Positions 26,601 through 37,703 of a stretch of DNA of 64,000 bases are shown piece after piece. The stretch comes from Lamellibrachia columna. Its lineage: Eukaryota > Annelida > Polychaeta > Sabellida > Siboglinidae. The translations under genes were made by a program, and so were the position numbers. The stretch covers positions 13,220,282-13,284,281 of the forward strand of contig OY759262.1 of NCBI GenBank assembly GCA_963662155.1, in the 5' to 3' direction. The notes beneath the pieces are model-generated. The model was given only the letters and a program-made list of their open reading frames with translations. It made no database searches and had not been told where the DNA came from. Each line of letters opens with the position of its first letter. Position 1 is the stretch's first letter.

Positions 26601-29600
26601 GACACGATGCAACCCATAACGTCCTCCTCTCTCAACAGTAGTACGACACGATACAACTCATAACGTCCTCATCTCTCAACAGTAGTACGACACGATGCAA
26701 CCCATAACGTCCTCCTCTCTCAACAGTAGTACGACACGATGCAACCCATAACGTCCTCCTCTCTCAACAGTAGTACGACACGATGCAACCCATAACGTCC
26801 TCCTCTCTCAACAGTAGTACGACACGATACAACCCATAACGTCCTCCTCTCTCAACAGTAGTACGACACGATACAACCCATAACGTCCTCCTCTCTCAAC
26901 AGTAGTACGACACGATACAACCCATAACGTCCTCCTCTCTCAACAGTAGTACGACACGATGCAACCCATAACGTCCTCCTCTCTCAACAGTAGTACGACA
27001 CGATGCAACCCATAACGTCCTCCTCTCTCAACAGTAGTACGACACGATGCAACCCATAACGTCCTCCTCTCTCAACAGTAGTACGACACGATGCAACCCA
27101 TAACGTCCTCCTCTCTGAACAGTAGTACGACACGATGCAACCCATAACGTCCTCCTCTCTCAACAGTAGTACGACACGATGCAACCCATAACGTCCTCCT
27201 CTCTCAACAGTAGTACGACACGATACAACCCATAACGTCCTCCTCTCTCAACATTAGTACGACACGATACAACCCATAACGTCCTCCTCTCTCAACAGTA
27301 GTACGACACGATGCAACCCATAACGTCCTCCTCTCTCAACAGTAGTACGACACGATACAACCCATAACGTCCTCCTCTCTCAACAGTAGTACGACACGAT
27401 GCAACCCATAACGTCCTCCTCTCTCAACAGTAGTACGACACGATACAACCCATAACGTCCTCCTCTCTCAACAGTAGTACGACACGATACAACCCATAAC
27501 GTCCTCCTCTCTCAACAGTAGTACGACACGATGCAACCCATAACGTCCTCCTCTCTCAACAGTAGTACGACACGATACAACCCATAACGTCCTCCTCTCT
27601 CAACAGTAGTACGACACGATACAACCCATAACGTCCTCCTCTCTCAACAGTAGTACGACACGATACAACCCATAACGTCCTCCTCTCTCAACAGTAGTAC
27701 GACACGATACAACCCATAACGTCCTCCTCTCTCAACAGTAGTACGACACGATACAACCCATAACGTCCTCCTCTCTCAACAGTAGTACGACACGATACAA
27801 CCCATAACGTCCTCCTCTCTCAACAGTAGTACGACACGATACAACCCATAACGTCCTCCTCTCTCAACAGTAGTACGACACGATACAACCCATAACGTCC
27901 TCCTCTCTCAACAGTAGTACGACACGATACAACCCATAACGTCCTCCTCTCTCAACAGTAGTACGACACGATACAACCCATAACGTCCTCCTCTCTCAAC
28001 AGTAGTACGACACGATACAACCCATAACGTCCTCCTCTCTCAACAGTAGTACGACACGATACAACCCATAACGTCCTCCTCTCTCAACAGTAGTACGACA
28101 CGATACAACCCATAACGTCCTCCTCTCTCAACAGTAGTACGACACGATACAACCCATAACGTCCTCCTCTCTCAACAGTAGTACGACACGATACAAACCA
28201 TAACGTCCTCCTCTCTCAACAGTAGTACGACACGATACAACCCATAACGTCCTCCTCTCTCAACAGTAGTACGACACGATACAACCCATAACGTCCTCCT
28301 CTCTCAACAGTAGTACGACACGATACAACCCATAACGTCCTCCTCTCTCAACAGTAGTACGACACGATACAACCCATAACGTCCTCCTCTCTCAACAGTA
28401 GTACGACACGATACAACCCATAACGTCCTCCTCTCTCAACAGTAGTACGACACGATACAACCCATAACGTCCTCCTCTCTCAACAGTAGTACGACACGAT
28501 ACAACCCATAACGTCCTCCTCTCTCAACAGTAGTACGACACGATACAACCCATAACGTCCTCCTCTCTCAACAGTAGTACGACACGATACAACCCATAAC
28601 GTCCTCCTCTCTCAACAGTAGTACGACACGATACAACCCATAACGTCCTCCTCTCTCAACAGTAGTACGACACGATACAACCCATAACGTCCTCCTCTCT
28701 CAACAGTAGTACGACACGATACAACCCATAACGTCCTCCTCTCTCAACAGTAGTACGACACGATACAACCCATAACGTCCTCCTCTCTCAACAGTAGTAC
28801 GACACGATACAACCCATAACGTCCTCCTCTCTCAACAGTAGTACGACACGATACAACCCATAACGTCCTCCTCTCTCAACAGTAGTACGACACGATACAA
28901 CCCATAACGTCCTCCTCTCTCAACAGTAGTACGACACGATACAACCCATAACGTCCTCCTCTCTCAACAGTAGTACGACACGATACAACCCATAACGTCC
29001 TCCTCTCTCAACAGTAGTACGACACGATACAACCCATAACGTCCTCCTCTCTCAACAGTAGTACGACACGATACAACCCATAACGTCCTCCTCTCTCAAC
29101 AGTAGTACGACACGATACAACCCATAACGTCCTCCTCTCTCAACAGTAGTACGACACGATACAACCCATAACGTCCTCCTCTCTCAACAGTAGTACGAAA
29201 CGATACAACCCATAACGTCCTCTTCTCTCAACAGCTTCAAACATGGCGGGGTCACATTGTTCATTCATGTTCAATGATATATAAGTTTCTTTACTTCAAA
29301 ACAGGCCTAGGAAACGATGATTCGGAATTACATTAACCGTTAATGGTTAAGCATTTTGCCTATAACCGATAATTCAATATGAATCTTCAACGTCGAATAT
29401 GAATCCTTAACGTTTTAAATGAAAACCTGATTGGTGGTAGTTGTTCACAGTTATTGGACTGTTTGTGGTACGACAAATAATAAGGCTTCGACGCTGTTTT
29501 CAGCTAAATAAAGAAATTGCCCCGCGGCGTCCACTGCCTCGATTTCCGCCCGTGGTCCCACCGCCGAGACATTGTCCTACTGGCACCGACCGCTTCCTCC

Positions 29601-30232
29601 GAATCCAGTACGACTGTCTGCCTAATGTCGCCCCAGGGTAAGACCACAGTTGACCTTCCTGTTTATTGTTTGACACGAATGTAGGGCATATTAAATTGCG
29701 ATATGTGAATTTAAACAATTCATATGATGTGATATAAGTGCAATTGAGCAGGCATATTCAGAGGTTTGTTTGTAGAAGTTATTGGCTGTGAAATGGTGCA
29801 TTTTTTGAGAGTTTAACAGGCGGAGGGATTTATGGGAATTGTTCTGCTCTGTACCACATGGGCGCATGAATACATGGCTATTTATGTAAAAATTTATAGG
29901 CATCGCACGTCGGGGCGTTTTAAAAGAGCTGGAGGTATGTGATTTTGATAAAATTTGGTCAGTATATCAATGAGATGATGGCAGTTGCTGTAGACAATTT
30001 TCTTAATTTTTGATGGTCACGTTTTCTTATAATCAGGCAAAACGTTAACATGGCCAACAATGCAATTCTCTACTGTGGTCTGTCCCCTAGTGTCGCCCCA
30101 CAACACTATCGCTACCCGCTCTCGACGTCAAGGAACTACGGCTGGATGGTGATGTATAAAGATCTCAATCCACCTTCGCCGTACGGGCGACGGGACATAT
30201 TCAAGGTGTTTGGGTGGCCAGTTCCGACGTGA
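23224..30232 (+). CDS. CIMIP1/LLC1-like ciliary microtubule inner protein, paralogue 4, interrupted by a transposon that may act as an intron
   Basis: Exons are 23224-23291, 25222-25291, 29504-29637 and 30091-30232 (68 + 70 + 134 + 142 nt, 137 residues). The first two junctions have phases 2 and 0 like the paralogues: ...[22 protein letters not shown]. Exon 2 is 15 nt shorter than in genes 1-3, and the usual WP is WK. The C-terminal LLC1 block is [12 protein letters not shown] followed by KVFGWPVPT and a stop. In the other copies this whole C-terminal part is one exon. Here a MITE-like element splits it, and the element's outer ends give AGG|GTAAGA and CCCCTAG|T. Splicing there joins NVAPG to VAPQHY in frame. 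Unspliced, the frame stops at 29639-29641 (TAA in the element's end). Intron 1 holds (TA)n, (ACGT)n and a 30-bp array; intron 2 holds a 44-bp array. The first donor (TGGTATTG) is weak. Confidence 0.8.
23440..23645. repeat. Two (TA)n tracts with a duplicated spacer, in gene 4 intron 1
   Basis: (TA)n at about 23444-23537 and 23575-23640 are each followed by near-identical ACACATATTTG(T/C)TTTTGTTT and TTCTAAGAT sequence, so the spacer and tract were duplicated together. Confidence 0.95.
23725..23945. repeat. CACA-rich tract and (ACGT)n palindromic microsatellite, gene 4 intron 1
   Basis: A CACA/CATACA-rich stretch leads into GCGCACGCAC and then about 13 copies of the self-complementary tetramer ACGT (23882-23936). 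Every ACGT unit is a palindrome, so the tract can extrude as a hairpin. Confidence 0.95.
24062..24970. repeat. 30-bp minisatellite, 30 copies, gene 4 intron 1
   Basis: The unit is TAATACGTTGTAATGTACCG plus TTTACTTCTC. From the first TAATACGTTG (24071) to the last variant unit (24941) is exactly 29 periods of 30 bp, so there is no net indel. Units differ mainly by C/T at one site (GTACCG or GTATCG). A 325-codon minus-strand frame over it is an artefact of the period being a multiple of three. Confidence 0.97.
25300..29236. repeat. 44-bp minisatellite, about 89 copies, gene 4 intron 2
   Basis: The unit is AGTAGTACGACACGATACAA, CCCATAACGTCC, TCCTCTCTCAAC. From the first CCCAT (25337) to the last (29209) is 3872 bp, exactly 88 periods, so no net indel has accumulated. 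Variants are graded: units with GATGCAA and ACATGAT occur in the left half, and the right third is almost uniformly GATACAA. Each unit carries TCCTCCTCTCTCAACAG, which resembles a splice acceptor on the gene's sense strand. The array fills nearly the whole intron. Confidence 0.98.
29636..30090 (+). mobile_element. Inverted-end MITE, copy B, inserted in CIMIP1-like gene 4 coding sequence
   Basis: Flanks carry the 10-bp direct repeat TGTCGCCCCA (29626-29635 and 30091-30100). The left end GGGTAAGACCACAGTTGACC is the inverse of the right end (CTACTGTGGTCTGTCCCCTA). Internal sequence matches copies at 6946-7320, 58645-59100 and a fragment at 48150-48253. CAGGG-type tips and an apparent 8-10 bp target duplication suggest a non-autonomous hAT-like element, but the tip assignment is ambiguous by one or two bases. 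No transposase is encoded. Confidence 0.9.
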
Positions 30233-30819
30233 TGTGATTGGGATATACCTGCACCTGTTATGGACAAGGCATAAACAACATGCGTGTAGTGATTTGTAGA
30301 TATTTCAAAGCAAAGGTAGCTAGACTTCGTACGTTTGAAAAATAACATCAATGCGCCACCTAGTGGGCTATCCAGGACAGTAAAGAGACGACTAGGCACA
30401 TATACAATACACAAATAATCGACATGATGGAAACTGTACGTCTAAGGATTGGTCACGTATGTTGACAGAATCAAGATGAACATTGACAGATTGCTCGAAG
30501 ATGTTTGTGTGCATTGGAAGTTTCTGGACTTAATGCACTAACTAATATTATCATAGTAAGCTGTCCGAGACTATGCATTTCACCATTACGGCCACTAAGC
30601 ATGAATTTCGTGTGACCTCTCTTGCCGGTGGTTTAGACGCATCAAAGTGTGAATAAAAATTGCGAAAATGTGTTTGATGGTGAATATTTTCTGACGAATA
30701 GCAACATGTGTTTTACAGACAAGCCCAACGCATACGACAAGCCCAAATATTTGCCAAACCCACGTCACCTCAAATCTGTTTTGGTTCTGAATGGTACAAC
30801 TCACGTAGTCTTACTTATG

Positions 30820-31930
30820 TCATCTACTTGATGTGGTGACCTGATGATTTCCTTCCAGTGGTTTCTGTTGCTCGTTGCAGTTAGTAAATTTGTCCTGCTG
30901 GAGTTCGTATCTTTCTCTATGGTGTTTTTGCAGCAGAGTTGTTGTTGGTCGACCTCTTCTCCAAGGGCCATCGGGCTTCCAGAGCAGGACTTTGTTGGCT
31001 GCATCGTCATGTCGCATCACATGACCTGTCAGACGAAAACTCTGTTGTCTCACGATGGTGGTGATCCGTGGGAGGGAGCCGTACAGTTCTTGTAATTGCG
31101 CCATGACATGTTTAGGGTTTTCCGCAGTATTCTTGTATAGGTACCACCCAGTGCATTTTCTACTGTTTGTGTTAGCGACCATGAATCGCATCCATATATC
31201 AGTATCGGTTCGACCGTCGTCCTGAAAATTTTTTTTGGGTGAATCTGCAGATGGGCGCTCTCCAAACTTTGTCAAGGGCGTAAACTGCTGCCCATGCTTG
31301 GGCTTTTCTACACTGGATGTCATGTTGTGAGTTTGTGTAGGATATGAGATATTTAAAATCCTGTACTTTCTTAATTTAACTCCCATCTTGAAATTTGGTT
31401 TTCAATGCGAGAGACTACATATTGATTCGTTGTGATTGCATCCCAGTTAAGTCTTGACCTGGTTAGATTCTTCTTTGCCTCTCACGCTCAGCCTTATCTT
31501 TGTACACACAATCCTGTGATCAGAGCCAAAGGGGTCGGACGAGGAGTGTGCTCGAGAATCCATGATGCTGTTTTTCCAACTTTTCCGGCACAGAATGAAA
31601 TCTATTTGAGATTTTAATTTATTCGGTGCTCGGAAAGTCCAAAGTCTTGATTTTGGATTTCAGAAGAGAGTGTTGGTCATCAGAAGGTTGAGCTCGTGTA
31701 TGAAATCAAGAAGATGACCATTTCTGTTAGTGTTGCTGTGGTATTTAAAATCATTTGAGACTTGAGCGTTGAAATCACCTACAATTACAAAACAGGCATG
31801 TGGAGGGATGTGTAATACTGTCTTGTTAAAGCTATCGAAGAACTCTTCAACGTCTGCTTCATCACTGACATTTGCCGGGAAATAACATGATATGACATTA
31901 GTTTTAGGGTTCCCTTTCAAAAGAGCATGT
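30820..31930 (-). pseudogene. Internally deleted LINE: endonuclease piece plus RT C-terminus
   Basis: On the minus strand, 31920-31660 encodes NVISCYFPANVSDEADVEEF and CFVIVGDFNAQVSNDFKYH, an endonuclease core. Then 31265-30820 encodes the RT C-terminal region IFRTTVEPILIYGCDSWSLT, LRKTLNMSWRNY, in another frame RQQSFRLTGHVMRHDDAANK and VLLWKPDGPWRRGRPTTTL. The catalytic RT core is missing between them, and frameshifts occur. This is a dead copy located 3' of CIMIP1-like gene 4. Confidence 0.85.
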
Positions 31931-32279
31931 ATGATGCGGTCTGTAATCTTGGTGACTGATACAAGGTCCTGGACAGTGTAGATTTCACTACTACTCCAAC
32001 GCCCCCAACTGCTTTGTAATATACCTAGAGGTAACCATTAATAATTATAAAAACCATATTGTTATATTATATCTAGAAGTAACAATTAGTAGAGTAGAGT
32101 GGCTATCACATGATCAAACTCAGCGGCTTTGTTGCGCATACACGGCTGAAAACATTCGGAAACCGTGCCTTGTCTAAACCGGCTATGGAACAGTTTCCCT
32201 CAGACAGTGTAATACCGCCGCGTCTTTCAAGACAGACTGAAGACACGCCTTTTTTAAACTGCATACACATATTAATTGA

Positions 32280-32280
<1 letters not shown>

Positions 32281-32326
<46 letters not shown>
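32281..32326. repeat. (TA)n microsatellite
   Basis: About 23 TA dinucleotides without interruption. The stretch 31930-32580 around it otherwise holds no gene or repeat I can recognise. Confidence 0.97.
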
Positions 32327-32328
<2 letters not shown>

Positions 32329-32585
32329 CAGAGAACTGTGTTGTAGAGCGCTTTGAACAAACCAAAGGACTGAAACAGCGCCACAAAGACTTTACTATTA
32401 TTTATATATATTGGAGGACGTAAAAGTTAATACGTCTGCCATGTGTTGAATGAGAGGAATGGGACTAATGTGCAGCTGCTACATCGGTAACGTTCTGAGT
32501 GCTATCGGTCTACTCTGGTATCATGTAGTAAATGGCGCAGCTAAGTCGCCGCTGGTGTGTGAGCAGGGTCAGCAGACAAACGTAA

Positions 32586-32792
32586 TTGTGTGTTCATGTG
32601 AACAAGAACCATGGAGTAGTTGAAGTCTATGTGAACAATTGTGTGTTCATGTGAGAAAGAACCATGGAGTAGTTGAAGTCTATGTGAACAAGAACCATGG
32701 AGTAGTTGAAGTCTATGTGAACAAGAACCATGGAGTAGTTGAAGTCTATGTGAACAAGAACCATGGAGTAGTTGAAGTCTATGTGAACAAGC
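32586..32792. repeat. 33-bp minisatellite, about 6 copies
   Basis: The unit is GAACAAGAACCATGGAGTAG plus TTGAAGTCTATGT. The period is a multiple of three, and each unit contains an ATG, so ORFs with VYVNKNHGVVE repeats appear but are artefacts. One copy is interrupted by a duplicated GTGTGTTCATGTGA segment. Confidence 0.93.
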
Positions 32793-32851
32793 GCTGTATG
32801 TGGGAGACAAGACGAGCACAACGCCCTCGTGGTACACCATGGGTACTGGAT

Positions 32852-33753
32852 GGGGGGGGAGTGTCAGTTGAGCCATTTTTTGTTTGTTTTTGATATATAG
32901 GACAAGTTATATTCATAAGTCAAAATTGTTTTATTCACAGAAACTAAGGTTATTAGTAGATAACCTAGACCACAATAATGTATATAGTATGCATAGAAAA
33001 TTGTATGTAGCTTATTCAAACAGGATTGGTAAACTGGCTCAACTAACACTTGGCGTAGGGTAAGCCAGTATAGCATAAATTGAGTCTATGCTGTATTTTT
33101 ATAATTTACGTAGGCCTTCTACTAAAACTCCATAACTACTCAGTCAACACATCTACACAATTGATAAAACACGTCACTGCCAAGTCAACATGTTTAATTA
33201 ATAAATCAACACAATTAAAGTAGGCCCATCGCAATCAGGGCAGTTTTCAATTAACTGCTAATGTATTGCCTTGTAGTTATCTGCTGTCTCAATTTGTTCG
33301 GAAATATGAATTCTATGATGTATTTTGGAGTAAAGCAACATTTGTCTTCGGTATTTAACCACTGCTTAACGAACCCTGCTTTGGGCCTTTGTTGGCTCAA
33401 CTAGCCTCATTTCCACAAAAAAAAACTTGTTCAATTAACTTCTCATTAATGCGGAAAGTGACGTAAACTAGTTGTCTTCCATGTGCATAGTTAAGCCATT
33501 TGCAAGTGCACAGACAATAAAGTCTAGTCGCATGCGTTGATAGTTTACACACCAGCAGACATTAATCACAATCACCAGAAAAGAATACTTTTAACTCACA
33601 TTTTCTGACTGTTCTGACAAATGGCACCTATTGTACATTAATCGTGTTCTAATAACATGTTCAATCACTGGATCATACTAAGTAACTGTCGCTGCTGTAG
33701 TTTCCACGGGTGGCTCAACTAACCCAGTGGCTCAAGTAACACTACCTTCCCCT
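32852..33753. mobile_element. Inverted-repeat DNA element with GGCTCAACTAAC subterminal motifs
   Basis: The left end GGGGGGAGTGTCAGTTGAGC pairs with the inverse of the right end (GGCTCAAGTAACACTACCTT then CCCC). Extra copies of GGCTCAACTA(A/G)C lie at about 33032, 33403 and 33712. The interior is AT-rich with no transposase. I could not find a convincing target duplication, so superfamily is unassigned. Confidence 0.6.
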
Positions 33754-34029
33754 AGCTTGCGGCTACATGCGAATGTGGTAGGGATCTCCACCAGGAGTCC
33801 CAGTCGTGCAGTGCGCGTGGGGCCAATCAGCGAGTGGACACATCCCGACGCCCACTGCAATGGGCAAATAGCAATAGTTCATTAGGCAAGTGATGCAAGG
33901 ATATTAGGCAATGTCAATCGACACACATTTTTTTCTATCTGGCTGTTGCTGTTGTATAGGCGAAGGACTCGCTCGTCAAAAACGTACGCATTTTCATGAA
34001 AGTGAAACCTTACAAAAATGGCATAAACA

Positions 34030-34570
34030 GAGCAATAAACACGTGTTTCATGTCTGTATGCATTCTTATATGTATATCACTAAAGTTACTTGACAATAAC
34101 CATGTAAAAGTGTGAAATTATTATATTTTTGTCAGAACGCATGTGTTTCTGACAAGTTGACATATAGCCGGATGTTGTAGGAGCACGATTACAAAACGAG
34201 GATCTCGTCTCGTAGGTCAATATAAGGTCAAGCTAAGAATTGCCTTCTGCTGGCCATAGAGTTACATCATTAATCATCCCCCTATAAACTACTAACTTAC
34301 TAACGGGTGTTTTATTTATGTCTATGCTGCTGGCCCACTCTGGCCTCATTCTACACGAAATCGCGTTAGACCATGTGACCCAAAGGCAACATCACGTGCT
34401 CAGTATGGCGGCTATGAAATCTTTTCTATGTGACCAATAACCACATTTCTTCTGCTTCTTGACGCCCAAGTGTCGGTTGTATGTCACAGAATACACATGT
34501 GAAACGGTTAGTGCGTATCGGTTTTAAAACTTAAGTTATTAGTTCCGTAGCCATTTGGCTACGGAAAGCC
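34030..34570. repeat. Dispersed repeat, copy 1 (partner at 44140-44420)
   Basis: Blocks shared in order with 44140-44420 include GTATATCACTAAAGTT, CTTGACAATAACCATGTA, TTTCTTCTGCTTCTTGAC, CACATGTGAAACGGTT (in copy 2 AGACATGTGAAACGGTT) and TAGTTCCG. No coding capacity was seen. It is probably a non-autonomous mobile element. Confidence 0.65.
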
Positions 34571-35114
34571 AAAATCCGCGCGTACGATTTTGACGGACGG
34601 CCCCTAACTCGATAGTGGGGAGGACGATTCTGCCTACAAGGATATAAAATTCTAACAGAAAAACAAAAAAGCTCCCGAAGGCGGTTTGGTGTCAAATATA
34701 CTGTTCTGTATTCCTTTGGCCTCCACCAGTGAGGCAGAGGGGGATTCTGACGACTGGAAAACCGGAGGTCCGTACACTTCGAACAGGCTTGCACGTGGCG
34801 AGTAAACTTCAGTGGCGCAAACCATTGTCTTGCGATACAGAAGGATGCACATGAAGCACTGGTAAATAATAATCACAGGCATATGTCAACATGAACCACA
34901 AATACGGATCAACACGGATTAATGGCACCAGTCTACAAGGACACAGTACTCTGACCAATATGGACCACATGCACGGGTCAAAACAAATAGCAAAAACAGT
35001 TATTTTGTAAGCTTATCGTTAGAAACGGCTTACTTTTATTTCAGACATACGGTGTTTCTCTTTATCTGCACTAGTATAATGAATGCCGACTAGTATAATG
35101 AATGCTATCTTTTG

Positions 35115-35354
35115 TATATTAGCTATATATATATATATATATATGTTAGTACATCTATATTATGTATATATGTATATATATATATATATATATATACTAC
35201 CATCCTTCCATATGCAAGAAGCATTTACATGTCAGCGCTATCCGCTTATTTGTTAGCCATCACAATTCTTGTCTTGTGACAGCTAACAAATAAGCGAACA
35301 GCGCCAATATCTGTAAATTCTTCTTGCATATATATAAATATATATGCACACACA

Positions 35355-35430
<76 letters not shown>
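35115..35430. repeat. Near-palindromic 122-bp hairpin between (TA)n and (TG)n tracts
   Basis: The left arm 35210-35257 (ATATGCAAGAAGCATTTACA ... CGCTTATTTGTTAGC) is complementary to the right arm 35282-35331 (GCTAACAAATAAGCG ... TTCTTGCATAT), with a 24-base loop and few mismatches. It is bordered by (TA)n on the left (35120-35197) and (TG)n on the right (35357-35424). It may be a foldback MITE inserted in a TA tract; a small-RNA hairpin is possible but unsupported. Confidence 0.85.
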
Positions 35431-35439
35431 AATTATGAT

Positions 35440-36680
35440 TCAAATGTATTTTAATATAACACGCATAAAATGGATCTGATTTGAGCTTCATACTACTTAA
35501 AATCAGATGCTAAAATCAAGCTTCACTGACGGTTTGACTAAAATGGTTGAGATGTCGAAGTTTATTTACGATTCACTACAATTCAATAGACATGTACACA
35601 AGGGTCCTACAACTTATCAGGGAAGACAGACATATCACAATATCACATCATCACAGTGGCTGAACCTTGTAAAAGTAATGCATGACATATCAATACACAA
35701 AGTAAGTTCACCGACTTGAATATAACGAATGTAACAACTGTGGTCACAGGAACCAACCAGAACACAAAAGTATTTTTCTGCTACTTCGGTAGCTGTAGAA
35801 CCACATAGCGCTAGACAATCAGATAAGTTATTTAAACATATAAAATGTTTATACTGAAATGTGTAAGTTTGTATGCTGCATAGATTCCATAATGACATTT
35901 CGTGTACAACTGCAAGCACATGTGCATCTAGGGTTTGTTTAAAGTTAGGGGACCACCACAAAATTCCTGTTTCTTACTCAATAACGTTGGTGTCATTGGG
36001 GAGGGGGTTAGCAACTACTCTGTTTAGCGATGTATTTTTCCAAAAACATTGTATATTTAACCATCCCAGTTCATGTGCAGTGTTCTGCTGCTGAGAGGAA
36101 TAAATAAATTGCATTCTGCTGCAAACATGTTAGTATGTGTATGCATGTTAGTATGTGTATACATGTTAGTATGTGTATGCATGTTAGTATGTGTACCAGT
36201 GTATGCCTGTGTGCTTTGTGATGGTAGCAACATGATGGGGACGTTTTCATCGGCATCCGATTTTCAGGTTAACATAATTCAAAGTTTTGTGACGAGGAGG
36301 GAGTTGTCGGGTTAAACGATTCAGTTTCGTGTAGTGTCACATACTGATGTTTTGAGATGGGCCCCTATGAGGGAACACACCGCTTTCAAGCCGCGTGCGT
36401 GTCACTGAGGATGACAATTTGAACAGTACACCAAACATTAATTACTGTTTTCAAAAATGAACAGATTGGTTCACAAAGTAAATTGGGGTTGAACAACTGT
36501 GGAGTGTGGAGTGCCAGAGAAGCTGGAACTGTGAATGCACGTCTGGAACATGCTGAATCCACAACCGAACAGCAGTACCGACTTGCTGGAAAGATATGTT
36601 TTAGATTCATCTAGCAGCCTTGGAAGAAACTACATGTATACAAAGTACACATTAGCGATACTTGTAAATGGGTACCCCAA
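35440..36680. other. Gene-poor stretch with a short 18-bp repeat
   Basis: No supported gene is present. At 36121-36200 there are four copies of the 18-bp unit ATGTTAGTATGTGTATGC with small variations. Short frames on both strands lack recognisable motifs. Confidence 0.5.
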
Positions 36681-37591
36681 ATATCTTTGACCACGCGACC
36701 TACAGCAGTACAGTGCAAGCCACGCCACAGGGCCACGTTTAAATGGAGACCTTACCAGCCCCAAATATCTTTGACCACGCAACCTACAGCAGTACAGTGG
36801 AAGCCACGCCAAAGGGCCACGTTTAAATGTAGACCTTACCAGCCCCAAATATCTTTGACCACGCGACCTACAGCAGTACAGTGCAAGCCACGCTAAAGGG
36901 CCACGTTTAAATGTAGACCTTACCAGCCCCAAATATCTTTGACCACGCGACCTACAGCAGTACAGTGCAAGCCACGCCACAGGGCCACGTTTAAATGTAG
37001 ACCTTACCAGCCCCAAATATCTTTGACCACGCGACCTACAGCAGTACAGTGCAAGCCACGCCAAAGGGCCACGTTTAAATGTAGACCTTACCAGCCCCAA
37101 ATATCTTTGACCACGCGACCTACAGCAGTACAGTGCAAGCCACGCCAAAGGGCCACGTTTAAATGTAGACCTTACCAGCCCCAAATATCTTTGACCACGC
37201 GACCTACAGCAGTACAGTGCAAGCCACGCCAAAGGGCCACGTTTAAATGTAGACCTTACCAGCCCCAAATATCTTTGACCACGCGACCTACAGCAGTACA
37301 GTGCAAGCCACGCCACAGGGCCACGTTTAAATGTAGACCTTACCAGCCCCAAATATCTTTGACCACGCGACCTACAGCAGTACAGTGGAAGCCACGCCAA
37401 AGGGCCACGTTTAAATGGAGACCTTACCAGCCCCAAATATCTTTGACCACGTGACCTACAGCAGTACAGTGCAAGCCACGCCAAAGGGCCACGTCTAAAT
37501 GTAGACCTTACCAGCCCCAAATATCTTTGACCACGCGACCTACAGCAGTACAGTGCAAGCCACGCCAAAGGGCCACGTCTAAATGTACTGC
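36672..37591. repeat. 84-bp minisatellite, 11 copies, just 3' of EIF1AD
   Basis: From the first CTTTGACCACG (36685) to the last (37525) is 840 bp, exactly ten periods of 84 bp. The period is 28 codons, so 312-codon minus and 171-codon plus frames stay open; both are artefacts. Units differ by single substitutions such as CCAAAGG/CCACAGG. The array ends about 110 bp beyond the EIF1AD stop codon, so it may be transcribed in the 3' UTR or downstream flank. Confidence 0.96.
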
Positions 37592-37703
37592 TGCCACAGG
37601 GATTTCATACTCTTCCAACATTCTGGAATTCCTCCTAACATAACATAAATGTTTGCAGCAGCACAAACTTTATAGTTTTCATCTATTTGTAGATTGTGCT
37701 TCA

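Noticed and set aside
25300..29236. CRISPR-like array
   Set aside because: The 44-bp units are contiguous with no unique spacers, lie in an animal intron, and no cas genes are present.
29441..29641. 66-codon ORF ending NVAPG as a stand-alone gene
   Set aside because: Its N-terminal part is intron; from 29504 it is the third coding segment of CIMIP1-like gene 4, ended by a stop in the transposon tip.
36630..37568. 312-codon minus and 171-codon plus ORFs with 28-residue repeats
   Set aside because: Both strands are open only because the 84-bp unit is a multiple of three. No recognisable domain exists outside the repeat.
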